Assembly: GCA_018806915.1 (NCBI GenBank)
Contig: JAGKQI010000045.1
Location: 992,001-1,056,000 of the forward strand
From: Phytophthora colocasiae
Taxonomy: Eukaryota; Oomycota; Peronosporomycetes; Peronosporales; Peronosporaceae
Reading direction: 5' to 3'
DNA length: 64,000 bases
Part shown: piece after piece, positions 17,866 through 28,069 of the stretch
Layout of the letters: each line of letters starts with the position of its first letter
Numbering within the stretch: the first letter of the stretch is position 1
Notes under the pieces: model-generated
Databases searched by the model: none
Told to the model about the DNA's origin: nothing
Seen by the model: the letters and a program-made list of their open reading frames with translations, nothing else
Position numbers and translations under genes: made by a program

Positions 17866-20800
17866 ATGTCCTCCGTCTTGGAAGAGATCGTCGAGCGAAT
17901 GGACGAGGAAGACGCGTCCAGTACTGAAGGAGAAGCAGAGTGGGACCCTAATGCACCCGAAGAAGAAGAAGGAGAAGGAGAAGAAGAGAGCGAAGAAGAA
18001 GAAGAAGGCACCATCGACGCCTTTTTCAAGCTAAATACGAGCAGATCAAGTCGTCAATATTCAACCAATGGGAAGAAGCGTAAAGCTAAGCCTTCGGAGC
18101 GTGCGGAGCGCGCGGAGCGATGGAATCGACGCCGCAAGATCGCAGACGTGATGGACGACGAAGACCTGGACGACAATACTCGCAAAGCTCGTGAGGCTGA
18201 GGCAAAAAGAGCCAAGAAGATTGACGCTATCTTAGGCAGCTTCTCTGCTTTATCAGAAGATCAGTTGGCTGTTCCAGATGAAAACGAAGACAAGAGAATG
18301 TGTATCAATCCTGTTTCAGGTGATGGAGCCCCTCCTACGGGTGAAGAAGGAACAGAGGACGCTCCGATCTACGTGTATCAGGATCTGGTGAACAAATTGA
18401 AGCCCCATCAGGTTGCTGGTGCGAGGTTTATGTGGGGCCACGTTGCAGTGGAACCAGATGGCTTCGGTTGTGTACTGGCGGACTTTATGGGTCTGGGGAA
18501 GACTCTGCAGGTTATTACCACAGTGCAAGCTTTCCTGTCCAAGAAGACACTGGATGAAGATGGAGATCTAGTACAGAGACACAAGCACGTGCTGATCTTG
18601 GCTCCCACTATTTGTGTCCGTAACTGGGAGGCGGAAGTGGTCAAGTGGCTCGGCAAGAAGGAAACGCGACGTCTTGGGTTGTTCACTTTGGAGTCAAGTC
18701 GAGAAAAGAAGATGAGCGACCGTGTGCGCGTTGTCAAGCAGTGGTACAAGCGTGGCGGGATCTTCATTATGGGCTACGAGCTCTATCGTCTCCTGGTTCT
18801 GCAGTCTAGTGGAGAGGACAAGATCGCGGCAGGGAACCAGAAGTACGCGCATCTGATCAAGCAGGTGTACCCGTATTTAAGTGACCCCGGTCCAGACCTC
18901 ATCGTACTGGACGAAGGCCATCGTGTACGCAACCACAAGTCCAAGATGGTGAAGGCTCTCGCTCATGTCAAGACGTCACGACGTATCATTTTAACAGGTT
19001 ACCCACTGCAGAATCACCTGGAGGAATACTGGACCATGGTCAACTTCGCACGACCGGATTTCTTGGGATCCCTGGAGGAGTTTAAGAACCGATTTGTTGA
19101 TCCGATCAAGAATGCGCAGTGTATTGACAGCTCGGAAGCTGATTTGAAGCTGGCTCGTCAACGAGCGTTCGTGCTCACGCGTGAATTAAAACCTTTGGTA
19201 CTGCGACGAGATCAGCAGTACCTCTTCAAGCAATTGCCGCCCAAGAAAGAGTACGTGCTCATGTGTAAGCTGACAGATCCACAGGCGCAGCTGTACCGAG
19301 AGTTTCTTCAGCATGGCGTCCCAACTCGAGGCAGCTCCGATAAGGTTGACGTCCTTGGCGGCTACCATATCGCACTCGCTATCTCGAATCACCCTGACGT
19401 CATCTGCGAGACCTACAAGCGGCTGGAAGAGGAGGAGCGCAACGGAAAGAAGAAGAAGCGTGGTGTATTGGATCTTTTCGGTGTTGAAGACGGTGGAAAT
19501 GACTTCGATCCGTATGATAACGCGCCTAGAGGTAGACCCAGAGGCCGAAGAGCCCCTTCACCTGCACCGCGCGGCCCACGTGTGGTTAATGACGACGACG
19601 ACGAAGACGAAGAAGCTCTTTTTAATATGCTCGACACACCGGGCGCGTTGCAGCCGAAGCCACAAAATAAGTTTACCGATGGTTGGCACCGCTTGAAGTT
19701 CGCCCAGAGTTTCGTGGAGAACTACGTCCAGCATCAACTGGAAGCCAGTGGCAAGATGATGATCCTCATGGAACTCCTGTCAGCGTGTCAGGAAGTGGGT
19801 GACCGTGTGATCATTTTCTCTCAGAGTATCCCCACTCTTGACACGATTGGATTAGTCATCTCCAAGCACAACAAGTACCAGAAACGCCACGCCAAGCGCC
19901 TTAACTACTTGCGCATTGATGGGAGCACCTCACCGCAAGATCGATTCCGGCAAATCGCCCAGTTCAACGACCTGGAAGAGGATGTCGACGTCATGATGAT
20001 CTCGACAAAAGCTGGAGGCGAGGGAATTAACCTTTGTGCTGGCAACCGGATTATCATTTTCGACGTGTGTTGGAACCCTTGTAACGACTCGCAGTCGATG
20101 TGCCGATCGTATCGCTTTGGCCAAACGAAGCCAGTGTTTGTGTACCGCTTTGTAACGATGGGTACCATGGAGAAAAAGGTTTATGACTTGCAGATCCGTA
20201 AAGAAGGCGTTGCAAAGCGAATTGTGGATGAAAAGACAACAGAGAGGAAGTTTATGTCGTCCGAGCTGCAAAATTACTTCAAGATTGAAGATTTCGAGGA
20301 TTCGCTGCTGCATGCCCAAGGCAAAGCAGGTGACGAGGAAGCTGACGCTATTCAAGCGATTCCTCACGAAGACCCGGTTCTCGAGGGCATCTTAGCTGAA
20401 ATGCGGGACCGAGCTACCTCCACCACACACACAACGGGAGAAATAACTGCGGAGGGTATGCTGGCTGATCGAAGATGCATCATCGACTGGTTCGAGCAAG
20501 AAACAATGTTCGAAGAAGACCTGGATCAGCAGTGTACGCCTGCAGAGCAGAAGGAGATTATCGAGACCTACACATACTTTAAGGCGGTGCAGCGATTACG
20601 CAAGAACGGAAGCCACCTCATCAGTCGCGAAGGTTTGCTGATGAAGCACTGCGAGTATTGCCGAGTGCCGAACGAGATTTACCCCACGACGACTACCAGT
20701 GTCCCAATACCGTCGAAGATTGAGTGTACGTATTGCAAAAGGACCATCACAACGACTGGAGGTATTCCTCCCTCAGAACTCCCGGCTACTGGGTATCCGT

Positions 20801-21618
20801 TTATGGGGTACATGCCGAGTGTCCCGATGCCTGGAGTTCCTGTGCCTGCACCAGGCATGATACCGCCGACGGCAGTTCCTGTACCTGTGGCAGGTGCTGC
20901 TCCAGCTCAGAATGGCGGTCGGATCTTGCCGCCCCACATGCAGGCGTTGTTTGACCAGCAACAGAGAGATAGCAAGGCTGCAGAGAAGGCCCGGGCAGAC
21001 CTGATTCTTAAACAACAGATCGCGCAGAAGCAGCGGGATCTTCAACGCAAACAGGATGAAATTGAGGCCGAGGTGCGCAGACAGGAGCGCGTAAATATGA
21101 AACTGAGTGATCGACATTTGCTGGTTTTGCGGCGAGGCATTAAGGGCTGCCAAGGGCTCAAGAGACAAGCGGAGGAATGCGGAGCCACTTTGGCCATCGA
21201 AGTGAACTCTCAGACGACAGATATCGTTAGCGCCATGAGCAGGGGAGACACGCTCAAGTGGCTCAAGCTCAGCAAACTCCCAGGCGATGTGGAGCTGCAC
21301 GACGATGTTTGGCTGCGCAATGAGATCGCTAAAGAGAAAGGATTGCCCTTGATCCCAGTGCACTCAGATGCTTCAGCTACGACCGATGCCTCAAAAGCTC
21401 TTGCTGAGTCGAAGCCATCCGTCGCGACGCCCGTACCTACGTCCACCACGACGAGTGATCAGAGTCCACAGACGACAGTGGACAGCAATAGCGACTTTAT
21501 TGATCTTTTGGACTCGGATGATGAGTCTCCCAAACCAGCCGACGGCCAAGCAGCAAGTGGAAACGGTGTAACACGCGCTCGTGTGCCTGACGATGACGAC
21601 GTGATCGAGATTTTGTAG
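17866..21618 (+). CDS. SNF2-family chromatin-remodelling ATPase, ATRX-like
   Basis: 1250 aa, intronless. After an acidic N-terminus (EEEEGEGEEESEEEEEG) the SNF2 core carries motif I DFMGLGKT at 206, the DEGH box at 349 (DEGH rather than DEAH is typical of the RAD54/ATRX group), LTGYPLQNHLEEYWTMVNF near 371 and GSLEEFKNRFVDPI near 398. The C-terminal lobe has STKAGGEGINL at 713 and YRFGQTKPVFVYRF at 749. The spacing and the LLGS-like and YRFGQTKPV segments are those of ATRX/ARIP4. A C-x2-C / C-x2-C zinc-binding pair (CEYC at 929, CTYC at 954) follows. The C-terminus ends with two acidic hydrophobic motifs, FIDLLDSDDES at 1211 and VIEIL as the last five residues, that look like SUMO-interaction motifs. 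No ADD domain is present. Predicted role: ATP-driven histone or chromatin remodelling in the nucleus. Confidence 0.9.
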   Translation: MSSVLEEIVERMDEEDASSTEGEAEWDPNAPEEEEGEGEEESEEEEEGTIDAFFKLNTSRSSRQYSTNGKKRKAKPSERAERAERWNRRRKIADVMDDEDLDDNTRKAREAEAKRAKKIDAILGSFSALSEDQLAVPDENEDKRMCINPVSGDGAPPTGEEGTEDAPIYVYQDLVNKLKPHQVAGARFMWGHVAVEPDGFGCVLADFMGLGKTLQVITTVQAFLSKKTLDEDGDLVQRHKHVLILAPTICVRNWEAEVVKWLGKKETRRLGLFTLESSREKKMSDRVRVVKQWYKRGGIFIMGYELYRLLVLQSSGEDKIAAGNQKYAHLIKQVYPYLSDPGPDLIVLDEGHRVRNHKSKMVKALAHVKTSRRIILTGYPLQNHLEEYWTMVNFARPDFLGSLEEFKNRFVDPIKNAQCIDSSEADLKLARQRAFVLTRELKPLVLRRDQQYLFKQLPPKKEYVLMCKLTDPQAQLYREFLQHGVPTRGSSDKVDVLGGYHIALAISNHPDVICETYKRLEEEERNGKKKKRGVLDLFGVEDGGNDFDPYDNAPRGRPRGRRAPSPAPRGPRVVNDDDDEDEEALFNMLDTPGALQPKPQNKFTDGWHRLKFAQSFVENYVQHQLEASGKMMILMELLSACQEVGDRVIIFSQSIPTLDTIGLVISKHNKYQKRHAKRLNYLRIDGSTSPQDRFRQIAQFNDLEEDVDVMMISTKAGGEGINLCAGNRIIIFDVCWNPCNDSQSMCRSYRFGQTKPVFVYRFVTMGTMEKKVYDLQIRKEGVAKRIVDEKTTERKFMSSELQNYFKIEDFEDSLLHAQGKAGDEEADAIQAIPHEDPVLEGILAEMRDRATSTTHTTGEITAEGMLADRRCIIDWFEQETMFEEDLDQQCTPAEQKEIIETYTYFKAVQRLRKNGSHLISREGLLMKHCEYCRVPNEIYPTTTTSVPIPSKIECTYCKRTITTTGGIPPSELPATGYPFMGYMPSVPMPGVPVPAPGMIPPTAVPVPVAGAAPAQNGGRILPPHMQALFDQQQRDSKAAEKARADLILKQQIAQKQRDLQRKQDEIEAEVRRQERVNMKLSDRHLLVLRRGIKGCQGLKRQAEECGATLAIEVNSQTTDIVSAMSRGDTLKWLKLSKLPGDVELHDDVWLRNEIAKEKGLPLIPVHSDASATTDASKALAESKPSVATPVPTSTTTSDQSPQTTVDSNSDFIDLLDSDDESPKPADGQAASGNGVTRARVPDDDDVIEIL

Positions 21619-21969
21619 GCGTACAAGAGCATCGAAAGCTGTATATTTGATTCGCAAGGAGTGAGGTGCATTTAGTGCCAAGATAGGATGAAATGGATCG
21701 CGTTCCTGGCTCCTGACGAGGCTTAATTGTTACCGTCCATGTGTTCGTTCGTATACGGGAGGAGGCAACGCGCAGAGAAATCGATTTCTAGAAGTTCGAT
21801 CGTGACCAGAAAAACACTACGAGTACAAACAAGACGTCCATTTGAGTTCAAGATGACGGAAGGCACACGGGAAACCGCAGCAACATGAATGACCTTGCTG
21901 CATTTCCCATGACACTCTTCTGCTTGGTGGAGACCGCAGGGTTTGACTTCATCACGAAGTTTCTCCTTG
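21619..21969. other. Spacer between convergent genes
   Basis: 350 bp between the stops of the ATRX-like gene (plus) and the bZIP-like gene (minus). It should contain both 3' ends. No gene or repeat is seen. Confidence 0.4.
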
Positions 21970-22923
21970 TCAGGACAAGATAAAATCAATGGAAGTTCTT
22001 GCGGATGCTGAGCTGTGCGAAGGGGACACGTATTGCTTCTCTCCACTCGCATCAAACTCTTGGTCGACGCAGTTAACGGGTGGCAATATACTCCCTTCAC
22101 CGACCGCAGCTCCACTCATCAGTTGCACAACTCGAAGTGGGTCGAAGTCCAAGAGCTGACTCATGGCCTCAAACACGTCCGAAAACGCGTCGTAGCCGAT
22201 CAACCTCCCGCTTGAATCAAAGCTAATGAGCGTCTTGGTCGGACACACCAAGCGACGATCCAACACCTGAGCCGTCAGTGCTTCATCCTCCAGAGCCCGA
22301 GGGAAAACCGTCTCCAACGTTGCAGTCGTCACTTTCCCTTCAAATTCCCCTGAACACTCCACCAAGCAGCCTCGAGTATCACTCGTGACGACTCTAGCAG
22401 TGAAAGTGCTGATACGTCGAACACTGAACAACTTCTTGTAGCTCCTCCATTGCTCGTAGAATTCAGATCTCCCAGTGATTCCTCCTCCGACGTGGATATT
22501 CTCATCCAACAACTCACTTAAATACCGATCTTCAGCACCAGAGAGTGCTCTTGGGTACCCGTGCTTGAATAACTGGAAGAAATGGTCCACCGACTGGAGC
22601 GACCGGGCGTGGAATTGCTCCCTGTCCACAAGCAGACGTGTCTCCCAAATGCTTTTACGAACAAGACAGTCATGCACCTGTTGCTTCAGTTCATTCACAT
22701 CTAGTGTGAGGTTTAAAATGAGAGAATTATCTGCTTCTCGTTGGTTTCTCTCTCTGATCTGCTTGGACGACGGTCTCCACCGACGTCTCCGCTTAGTCGG
22801 AACTCGAGTTGAAACACTCAACAGACGAAGTTCCGGTGGTTGGATATTGGGATTTTCTTCTTCATTGGGGACTTGGCTCTTCTCTTCGAGTTGGTTGTCT
22901 GACAGAAGGCGAGATAGGTCCAT
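21970..22923 (-). CDS. bZIP-like protein with NTF2-like C-terminal region, copy 1
   Basis: 317 aa. The N-terminus starts MDLSRLLS, then a basic block (TKRRRRWRPSSKQIRERNQR, about residues 43-62) runs into hydrophobic heptads (LILNLTLDVNELKQQV), the layout of a bZIP, although the canonical N-x7-R basic signature is degenerate. Residues about 125-260 alternate short strands and helices (YEQWRSYKKLFSVRRISTFTARVV, then an acidic-strand pair) in a way that resembles NTF2/SnoaL-like domains; this is weak fold-level recognition. The same architecture and N-terminus (MDIADLL) occur in the gene at 39020. Likely a DNA-binding regulator, but not proven. It is divergent from the IQ-motif gene, with only 203 bp between starts. 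Confidence 0.6.
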   Translation of the reverse strand: MDLSRLLSDNQLEEKSQVPNEEENPNIQPPELRLLSVSTRVPTKRRRRWRPSSKQIRERNQREADNSLILNLTLDVNELKQQVHDCLVRKSIWETRLLVDREQFHARSLQSVDHFFQLFKHGYPRALSGAEDRYLSELLDENIHVGGGITGRSEFYEQWRSYKKLFSVRRISTFTARVVTSDTRGCLVECSGEFEGKVTTATLETVFPRALEDEALTAQVLDRRLVCPTKTLISFDSSGRLIGYDAFSDVFEAMSQLLDFDPLRVVQLMSGAAVGEGSILPPVNCVDQEFDASGEKQYVSPSHSSASARTSIDFILS

Positions 22924-23050
22924 TTGGAGCTATTGGAGACTGACAGTCCCGCCGAGTAGCTCGGATGAAATTTAATTGGATCGGAACGGCACCCTCTTCA
23001 AGTTCCATTCCTCCGAGACTTTATAATTCGAAGGAAGTAGTGCAAGTGAA

Positions 23051-23057
23051 TCACTTC
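23051..23057 (+). promoter_or_regulatory. Oomycete initiator-like element upstream of the IQ-motif gene
   Basis: TCACTTC matches YCAYTYY and is 70 nt upstream of the chosen ATG at 23127. It lies downstream of the first in-frame ATG (22965), which supports the later start. Confidence 0.35.
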
Positions 23058-23126
23058 TACCTCTTTATATCAATACGATTCTTTTTTTTTGAAACGACCA
23101 ACACTCCGTATAGTTCAAGTGCAAGT

Positions 23127-25127
23127 ATGGATGCCTTCGCGTCCTCTTCCTCCACGCCAATGCGGTCGAAAGCTCTCAACAAGAAGCCGAGAGAACCGAC
23201 TGTAACGCTTCCCTTGTTGACTCGACAGTCTAGTGGCCAACTCACACGCAATAACTCGCTGCGATCCTTGCGACTTGAGCCAAATGACCGCGAGACTTAC
23301 AGCCGCAGTCAACTGCGGGCAATGGCAAGTGCTAAGCTACAACCCAACAATAATGGACGGACTCGTAACAACGCCGAGCGTCTAAAGCCACTGGATCCAG
23401 CCAGCTTCAATAAGATCAGGACACCTCAACGTCGGGCTCTCCCTGAACCGATTCAAGCTGCAATTAACGGACTTTTAGCCCCTGAAACCTTGAGTGAAAG
23501 AGGAGAAAGTCGAGATGATAGTTCCTATAAGGCCGAGACGTCAATACCGAAAGTTAAACGTACCAGTCCATGCAAAAGTCAATTGCAAAGCCGAAAACCA
23601 GAGTGGAATCGGTATATCCGCCGTATCATGTTGACGAAGGGCATTCGCGGCTCAACGTTGGCTCGTTACCGTCGTTTAGTCGGGATTGTGGCTCGAAAGA
23701 ATCTCACTCAAAGTTACGCTGGAGCAGCAGAGCGAGTTGTGCAGTACCGATTGGAGTTTTGCAGTGCTGCAATGATTCAGAATTTAATTCTTGGATTTTT
23801 AAAGCGAAAACGGAACGCTAAGCTACTGCAAAGGACTCGAGCTGCTGCAAGGATCCAGCATGTATGGAGGAGGATCCTCGAGCTAAAGAAACAACAAAAG
23901 AAGCAAAAGAAAGCAGAAGCTATTCGGATAGAGACACTCGATAAATTACTTCGCTTAGGCGCGACAAGGTCGATCCAGCGCTCGTACCGAAAATATCGTC
24001 ATGTTTGTTACGTACGCGAAGAAGAACGTCGACAGCAGGAGCATGACGACTTGTTGCAGAAAGCTCGTCTTAAACTATTGCAGAGGTACCAGAACTGGAG
24101 GAAGCACTCGAAACGAAAGGAAAATGACCAATTTTCCGCGGTTGGAGAGGTTTTGGAAAATAATTGTCAAGTTGATGCCGAAGAAATGCCTGATTGTAAA
24201 GTGGTAATATCCTGCGCTTCTACTGTCAAGAATGAAGTTACTGAAGCTGAAACTTCAAGTGTAGAAGCACATCAAGTCATACTCGACGGAACTGAACAGA
24301 GCTCTGCCCCGGTCGATACTTTACAATATCAAACAGACGAGCGACCGACTGATGAGGAGACTACTGAAGAGGATATTTTACCACAACATCAGTCCAACGA
24401 AGGTACAAACCAGGACGAACCTGAAACTTTTCTACCTCAAAACAATCGAGATGAAGTTGTATCAAGCTCTTTATCGATTCTGAAAGTCGATCAATTAAAT
24501 TTTGTCACTGCCGTTGACTCGGAGCCTGAAGATGATATCAAAAGTGAAGAAAACAACGAAGATACATTCAAGATAGGAATTCCACAAGTGTTCACAGATC
24601 CACCCAGCTTTGAGTCGGATCTTGGTCAGGAAAACGAAGTGGAAACGAAAGAGGTAGTGGCTCTAGCTGCTACATTGGAAACTACAACAATCGCCAGAGC
24701 GACAGCAGCCAAGAGGATTGTTTTCTTTCTACTTCCGAAGTTACAGTCTCGACTCGCACAAAAGACCCACGTAGCTATTCGAATTCAGTGTCTCGTACGA
24801 TCATACCTGGCGAAGAAATGTATGGATCGTGCCCGTCTAGCAGCTCTCCACTCACTTCGAGCGCAAGTACTTGCTACTTGGCTTCCAGCAGGTGAATTGA
24901 TCTCTAAACAAAACGATGGTACTGCTCTGAACAACAGTGAAGACGACTTCGACTCGAAGCTACAGGAAAACCAGTCATCTCTTCATACAGGATACATTCA
25001 CGTGCTACCCACGCGGAACGGCCAGATCCCACCAGGTGTACCAGTGCTGCAATCCAGTGCTGGAGCGCCATTGCTCTCACTGTGGAAGTGGAATTGGCCT
25101 AGTGAACAATGGATCAGCAACCAGTAG
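23127..25127 (+). CDS. IQ-motif (calmodulin-binding) protein
   Basis: 666 aa from ATG 23127 (MDAFASSSSTP). The frame is open back to 22965, but that segment would overlap the divergent promoter. Several IQ-like motifs are visible: AAMIQNLILGFLKRKRNAKL, then ARIQHVWRRILELKK, SIQRSYRKYRHV, and near the C-terminus AIRIQCLVRSYLAKK. These are basic amphipathic helices expected to bind calmodulin or EF-hand light chains. The centre (about residues 330-500) is Glu/Asp/Thr-rich and probably disordered. No motor, kinase or RhoGAP domain is seen, so its partner and process are unknown. Cytoskeletal or flagellar scaffolding is a common role of such proteins. Confidence 0.7.
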   Translation: MDAFASSSSTPMRSKALNKKPREPTVTLPLLTRQSSGQLTRNNSLRSLRLEPNDRETYSRSQLRAMASAKLQPNNNGRTRNNAERLKPLDPASFNKIRTPQRRALPEPIQAAINGLLAPETLSERGESRDDSSYKAETSIPKVKRTSPCKSQLQSRKPEWNRYIRRIMLTKGIRGSTLARYRRLVGIVARKNLTQSYAGAAERVVQYRLEFCSAAMIQNLILGFLKRKRNAKLLQRTRAAARIQHVWRRILELKKQQKKQKKAEAIRIETLDKLLRLGATRSIQRSYRKYRHVCYVREEERRQQEHDDLLQKARLKLLQRYQNWRKHSKRKENDQFSAVGEVLENNCQVDAEEMPDCKVVISCASTVKNEVTEAETSSVEAHQVILDGTEQSSAPVDTLQYQTDERPTDEETTEEDILPQHQSNEGTNQDEPETFLPQNNRDEVVSSSLSILKVDQLNFVTAVDSEPEDDIKSEENNEDTFKIGIPQVFTDPPSFESDLGQENEVETKEVVALAATLETTTIARATAAKRIVFFLLPKLQSRLAQKTHVAIRIQCLVRSYLAKKCMDRARLAALHSLRAQVLATWLPAGELISKQNDGTALNNSEDDFDSKLQENQSSLHTGYIHVLPTRNGQIPPGVPVLQSSAGAPLLSLWKWNWPSEQWISNQ

Positions 25128-25245
25128 ATTACATGTAGAGCTGGTGCTACTGAGACCAATACAAGTTATCCTCCTTGTGACGGCATAGAAGTGTAGTTGC
25201 CCGTCACAATCAGCGGCTGGCTCGGCGCGTAATACAAGTGTCAAG

Positions 25246-25252
25246 TCATTTG
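25246..25252 (+). promoter_or_regulatory. Oomycete initiator-like element upstream of the first M96-like gene
   Basis: TCATTTG is a near-match to YCAYTYY (last position G) and lies about 60 nt upstream of the ATG at 25312. Confidence 0.3.
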
Positions 25253-25311
25253 CATCCGTGTCGTCAGTTCAGAATTGCGCACGTCCAGCACAAGTTTGAA
25301 GGGGGAGAAGG

Positions 25312-26706
25312 ATGGACGCTATGGAGCCACTGCTGGAGCTCGACCTCTCGCCTGTACAGAAGAAAATGGCCAAGCCAAAGGAGCCCACGAGTCCGCTACA
25401 TACAAAGAGCCGGCGCCTCCCGGCCGACGTGCGCCGCGCCCGACACCGCGACCGGATGCAGCGCCAACGTCTGGCCGAGAAGAAAAGCATCGAAGTGAAG
25501 CGTGTGGAGGTGGAGAGACTAACGCGCGAGTTGGAGCATGCGATCAAACAACTTTCGACTGATTTAAAGACGAAGAACGGAGAGGATGAAGAAGGACAGG
25601 GAGTGGAGACGTTCCCGAGCTTCGAAGAGGAAGAAAAATACTTAAAACTACAGGGAAAAGATGATATAGTCTGGAAAACCCCTACGACAGCAGCCAATCT
25701 CGTACAACAACGGTATTTAAGCCTTGTGTTGCAACAAGGCACCATTACTGAGGAAAACCGACGCTTAACTGAGAGATATCAAGAGTGGCAGAAATTCGTC
25801 AAGTTACTAGGCGTGGAGCACGAGAAACTACCGAAAAACGAGGCTGTAGACTCGGATGAACTGCTGGTACAGGAAGGAGAGGGTCAAGGACGCTGGGTCG
25901 TCTTCTCCGAGGACGAACCGGTCATTTTCTACCAACCTATTGCGAGAAACACGTGCCACGAACTGGCCTTCCGGAGCTATCAGCGAATGCAACAAGTGCT
26001 ACAAGGACCGGGAGCGAGGAAACTGTACAATGAAGCGTTTGGTTGGAAAGTGTATTTTTCAATGGCTGAACAGGGAGAATTCGAGAATCGGAAAGTTCGG
26101 ATGCAGCATCGCTTCACCAAGAGGATCGGAGCGATCGACGCCAACGGAGAACGTATCACAGGAGATACATTAGCGAAAGCGACGTGGAAAATCATCAACA
26201 CGCCCGAACTGTACACGCAAATGTATCGCAGTCCCATGACGTCCAAGATACTGCAACAGGTGGATGCTCACACGAGTGTACTGATGCGAACGTTCCCGGA
26301 TGTCGACGCCGTCATGCGCTTGCGGTTCGCGTGTCTTGTCGTTCAGGTTCAGGACTGTGTGATCGACCAGACGACCGACATGGACATCAATTGGAAGAGC
26401 AGCACTCGACGTCGTGTGACATTGCTGAGCTCTATCCTCGACCCGGATAAGTGTTTTCCCCGTGCGAACACAAACACACCCAACCCGATGGCCGAGTGGA
26501 TGCGTGAGGGCATGAGCTACTTGTCATTTACGGAGATTGACGATGAAAACAGTGTGGAGATTGAGTATGGAGGTCTCACGAATGTCGGAAGCGAGACAGC
26601 TTCGTGCACTGGACTGCCATTCGTTTGTATGAATATGGGGGAAGCACTTGTACGCTGGGAACAACTTGTGACCCCCATGCGTACATTGTCGATCACCGAA
26701 AAGTAA
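25312..26706 (+). CDS. M96 mating-protein-like family member A (basic coiled coil + START-like domain)
   Basis: 464 aa, intact. The N-terminal basic segment (RRARHRDRMQRQRLAEKK, about residues 41-58) leads into leucine-spaced heptads (VERLTRELEHAIKQL), a bZIP-like layout. The C-terminal two thirds is the family domain: W-V-F-x-E-D-E-P-V-I-F-Y near residue 200, FGWKVYF near 243, RMQHRFTKRI near 263, ILQQVDAHTSVLMRTF near 310, AEWMREGMSYLSFTEID near 393 and the terminal VRWEQLVTPMRTLSI. The end motif (RWEQLV-x-P-x-R) is what I associate with proteins annotated 'M96 mating-specific' in oomycete genomes; some members are predicted START-like. A transcription-factor-like role is inference. It is the first of six related copies between here and 37379. 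Confidence 0.7.
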   Translation: MDAMEPLLELDLSPVQKKMAKPKEPTSPLHTKSRRLPADVRRARHRDRMQRQRLAEKKSIEVKRVEVERLTRELEHAIKQLSTDLKTKNGEDEEGQGVETFPSFEEEEKYLKLQGKDDIVWKTPTTAANLVQQRYLSLVLQQGTITEENRRLTERYQEWQKFVKLLGVEHEKLPKNEAVDSDELLVQEGEGQGRWVVFSEDEPVIFYQPIARNTCHELAFRSYQRMQQVLQGPGARKLYNEAFGWKVYFSMAEQGEFENRKVRMQHRFTKRIGAIDANGERITGDTLAKATWKIINTPELYTQMYRSPMTSKILQQVDAHTSVLMRTFPDVDAVMRLRFACLVVQVQDCVIDQTTDMDINWKSSTRRRVTLLSSILDPDKCFPRANTNTPNPMAEWMREGMSYLSFTEIDDENSVEIEYGGLTNVGSETASCTGLPFVCMNMGEALVRWEQLVTPMRTLSITEK

Positions 26707-28069
26707 CTTTTGTTCGTATGTTCCGTAAATTAAATTGCAAAAAGTCCGTAAGTAAAGAAATCGATTGCGTCGAAGTGGTAAACGGACCTCACCGTGTCTC
26801 CAACTTCTTCAACGCAGGTAAAGACCTTCTCGACATCGAAAATGAGAAGGTTTTCAAGAGTTAAACACGATGGCGGTGTGTGTACAGGAGGAAATCTTGC
26901 AACTCAAAAGTCTTGTCTGCAAAGCTGCAACTACAGTCGCATCTGTCCGACCAGCTTCTTCAAACACAACGAAATCGACACGATCCTTCTCGACAAACTG
27001 CACCATGCAATTTGCAAACCAGTACCATAGAGCACAGGAATCGATCTGCCATAGCGTTCTGCATCACGGAGGTCCTGCTATTTTTCTGTCGGATAGGATA
27101 CCTCCGCAGACATCTTCACCCTGTACATGTAGCACCTGTATAGTGTACTAGTACTGTAATAATTCGTCGACAGACTTGAGCTGCTTTTCTCCTTCCAAGA
27201 CCACCGACACGTCAGCAACAATAGAGTACATGTAATTCTTTGAGGTTGCCGACAGCCTTACAGTATCAGCGACCGAACTCGGTCCGAAGGCCTAAAGTGG
27301 TTGGATAACCGCTCGGAACAACGCGAATGGCCATCAGCATTCGGTTGATGTGATTGCTTTGAGCGTTGACTCGAGGTTCCTGTTCGACCTGGTCCACCTT
27401 TTGTCCACGTTCCGCCCGACACCAACGCAAATCAACGTGGAGTGGTCGCTGGCGTCATTGCGATCTTGCTCGGCACTTTACAGCATGGCCACATCGTGTC
27501 GTCTGGATGCCATCGCATTGATCTTGGACCTCATGCACGTAGCAAAAAGCTTATCACGGCTTTTTATTTGTTGGTTGTGTCCTTATCCACTGCTCGATGG
27601 TGATCCAACTGGCGCGATTGCCGTGGCACTTGTTCTGCAAGTACAAGTTGTAGGCCAACCACCAGCTTGACATCGGGATATCAGATACCAACAGATGAGT
27701 CGCTGTCATCGGCTAGCGGACTACGGCGTGCTTGTTCGCCGGACTCGCAGCATTCGCCCCCCTTGGACCAATCAAAGCTGGTCGAACTGTCGCCACTGAC
27801 GCCAGGTCACGCGAGATCCGGTCTGCAAAGTGTAGCTGCGCTTGAGCTGCCCGACAGGACGAAAAGCTAAAGGTCTCCGCAATCAACGCCGCGCAAAAGA
27901 CCCTAGCGGCCTAACGCAAGCAAGCGGCAAAAACACGAACGGGCGGTGCAGAGCACTGAGGTGTGACGACTTGCTGGGTGCGTGGCAACGGGGGCCTCCG
28001 CTGGGTCACCTGCCACTCGGGTTTTAGTCGAGGACCTGACCTGATCTGTCCAAACGGGAACTCAGCAGG
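26707..28069. other. Intergenic region, no supported gene
   Basis: About 1.36 kb. Two unrelated short frames (27350-27670 and 27667-28027, plus) contain no recognised domain. The second is Ser/Pro-rich with a basic patch (GLRNQRRAKDP) and could be a degraded N-terminus of another family copy; that is a guess. Confidence 0.3.
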
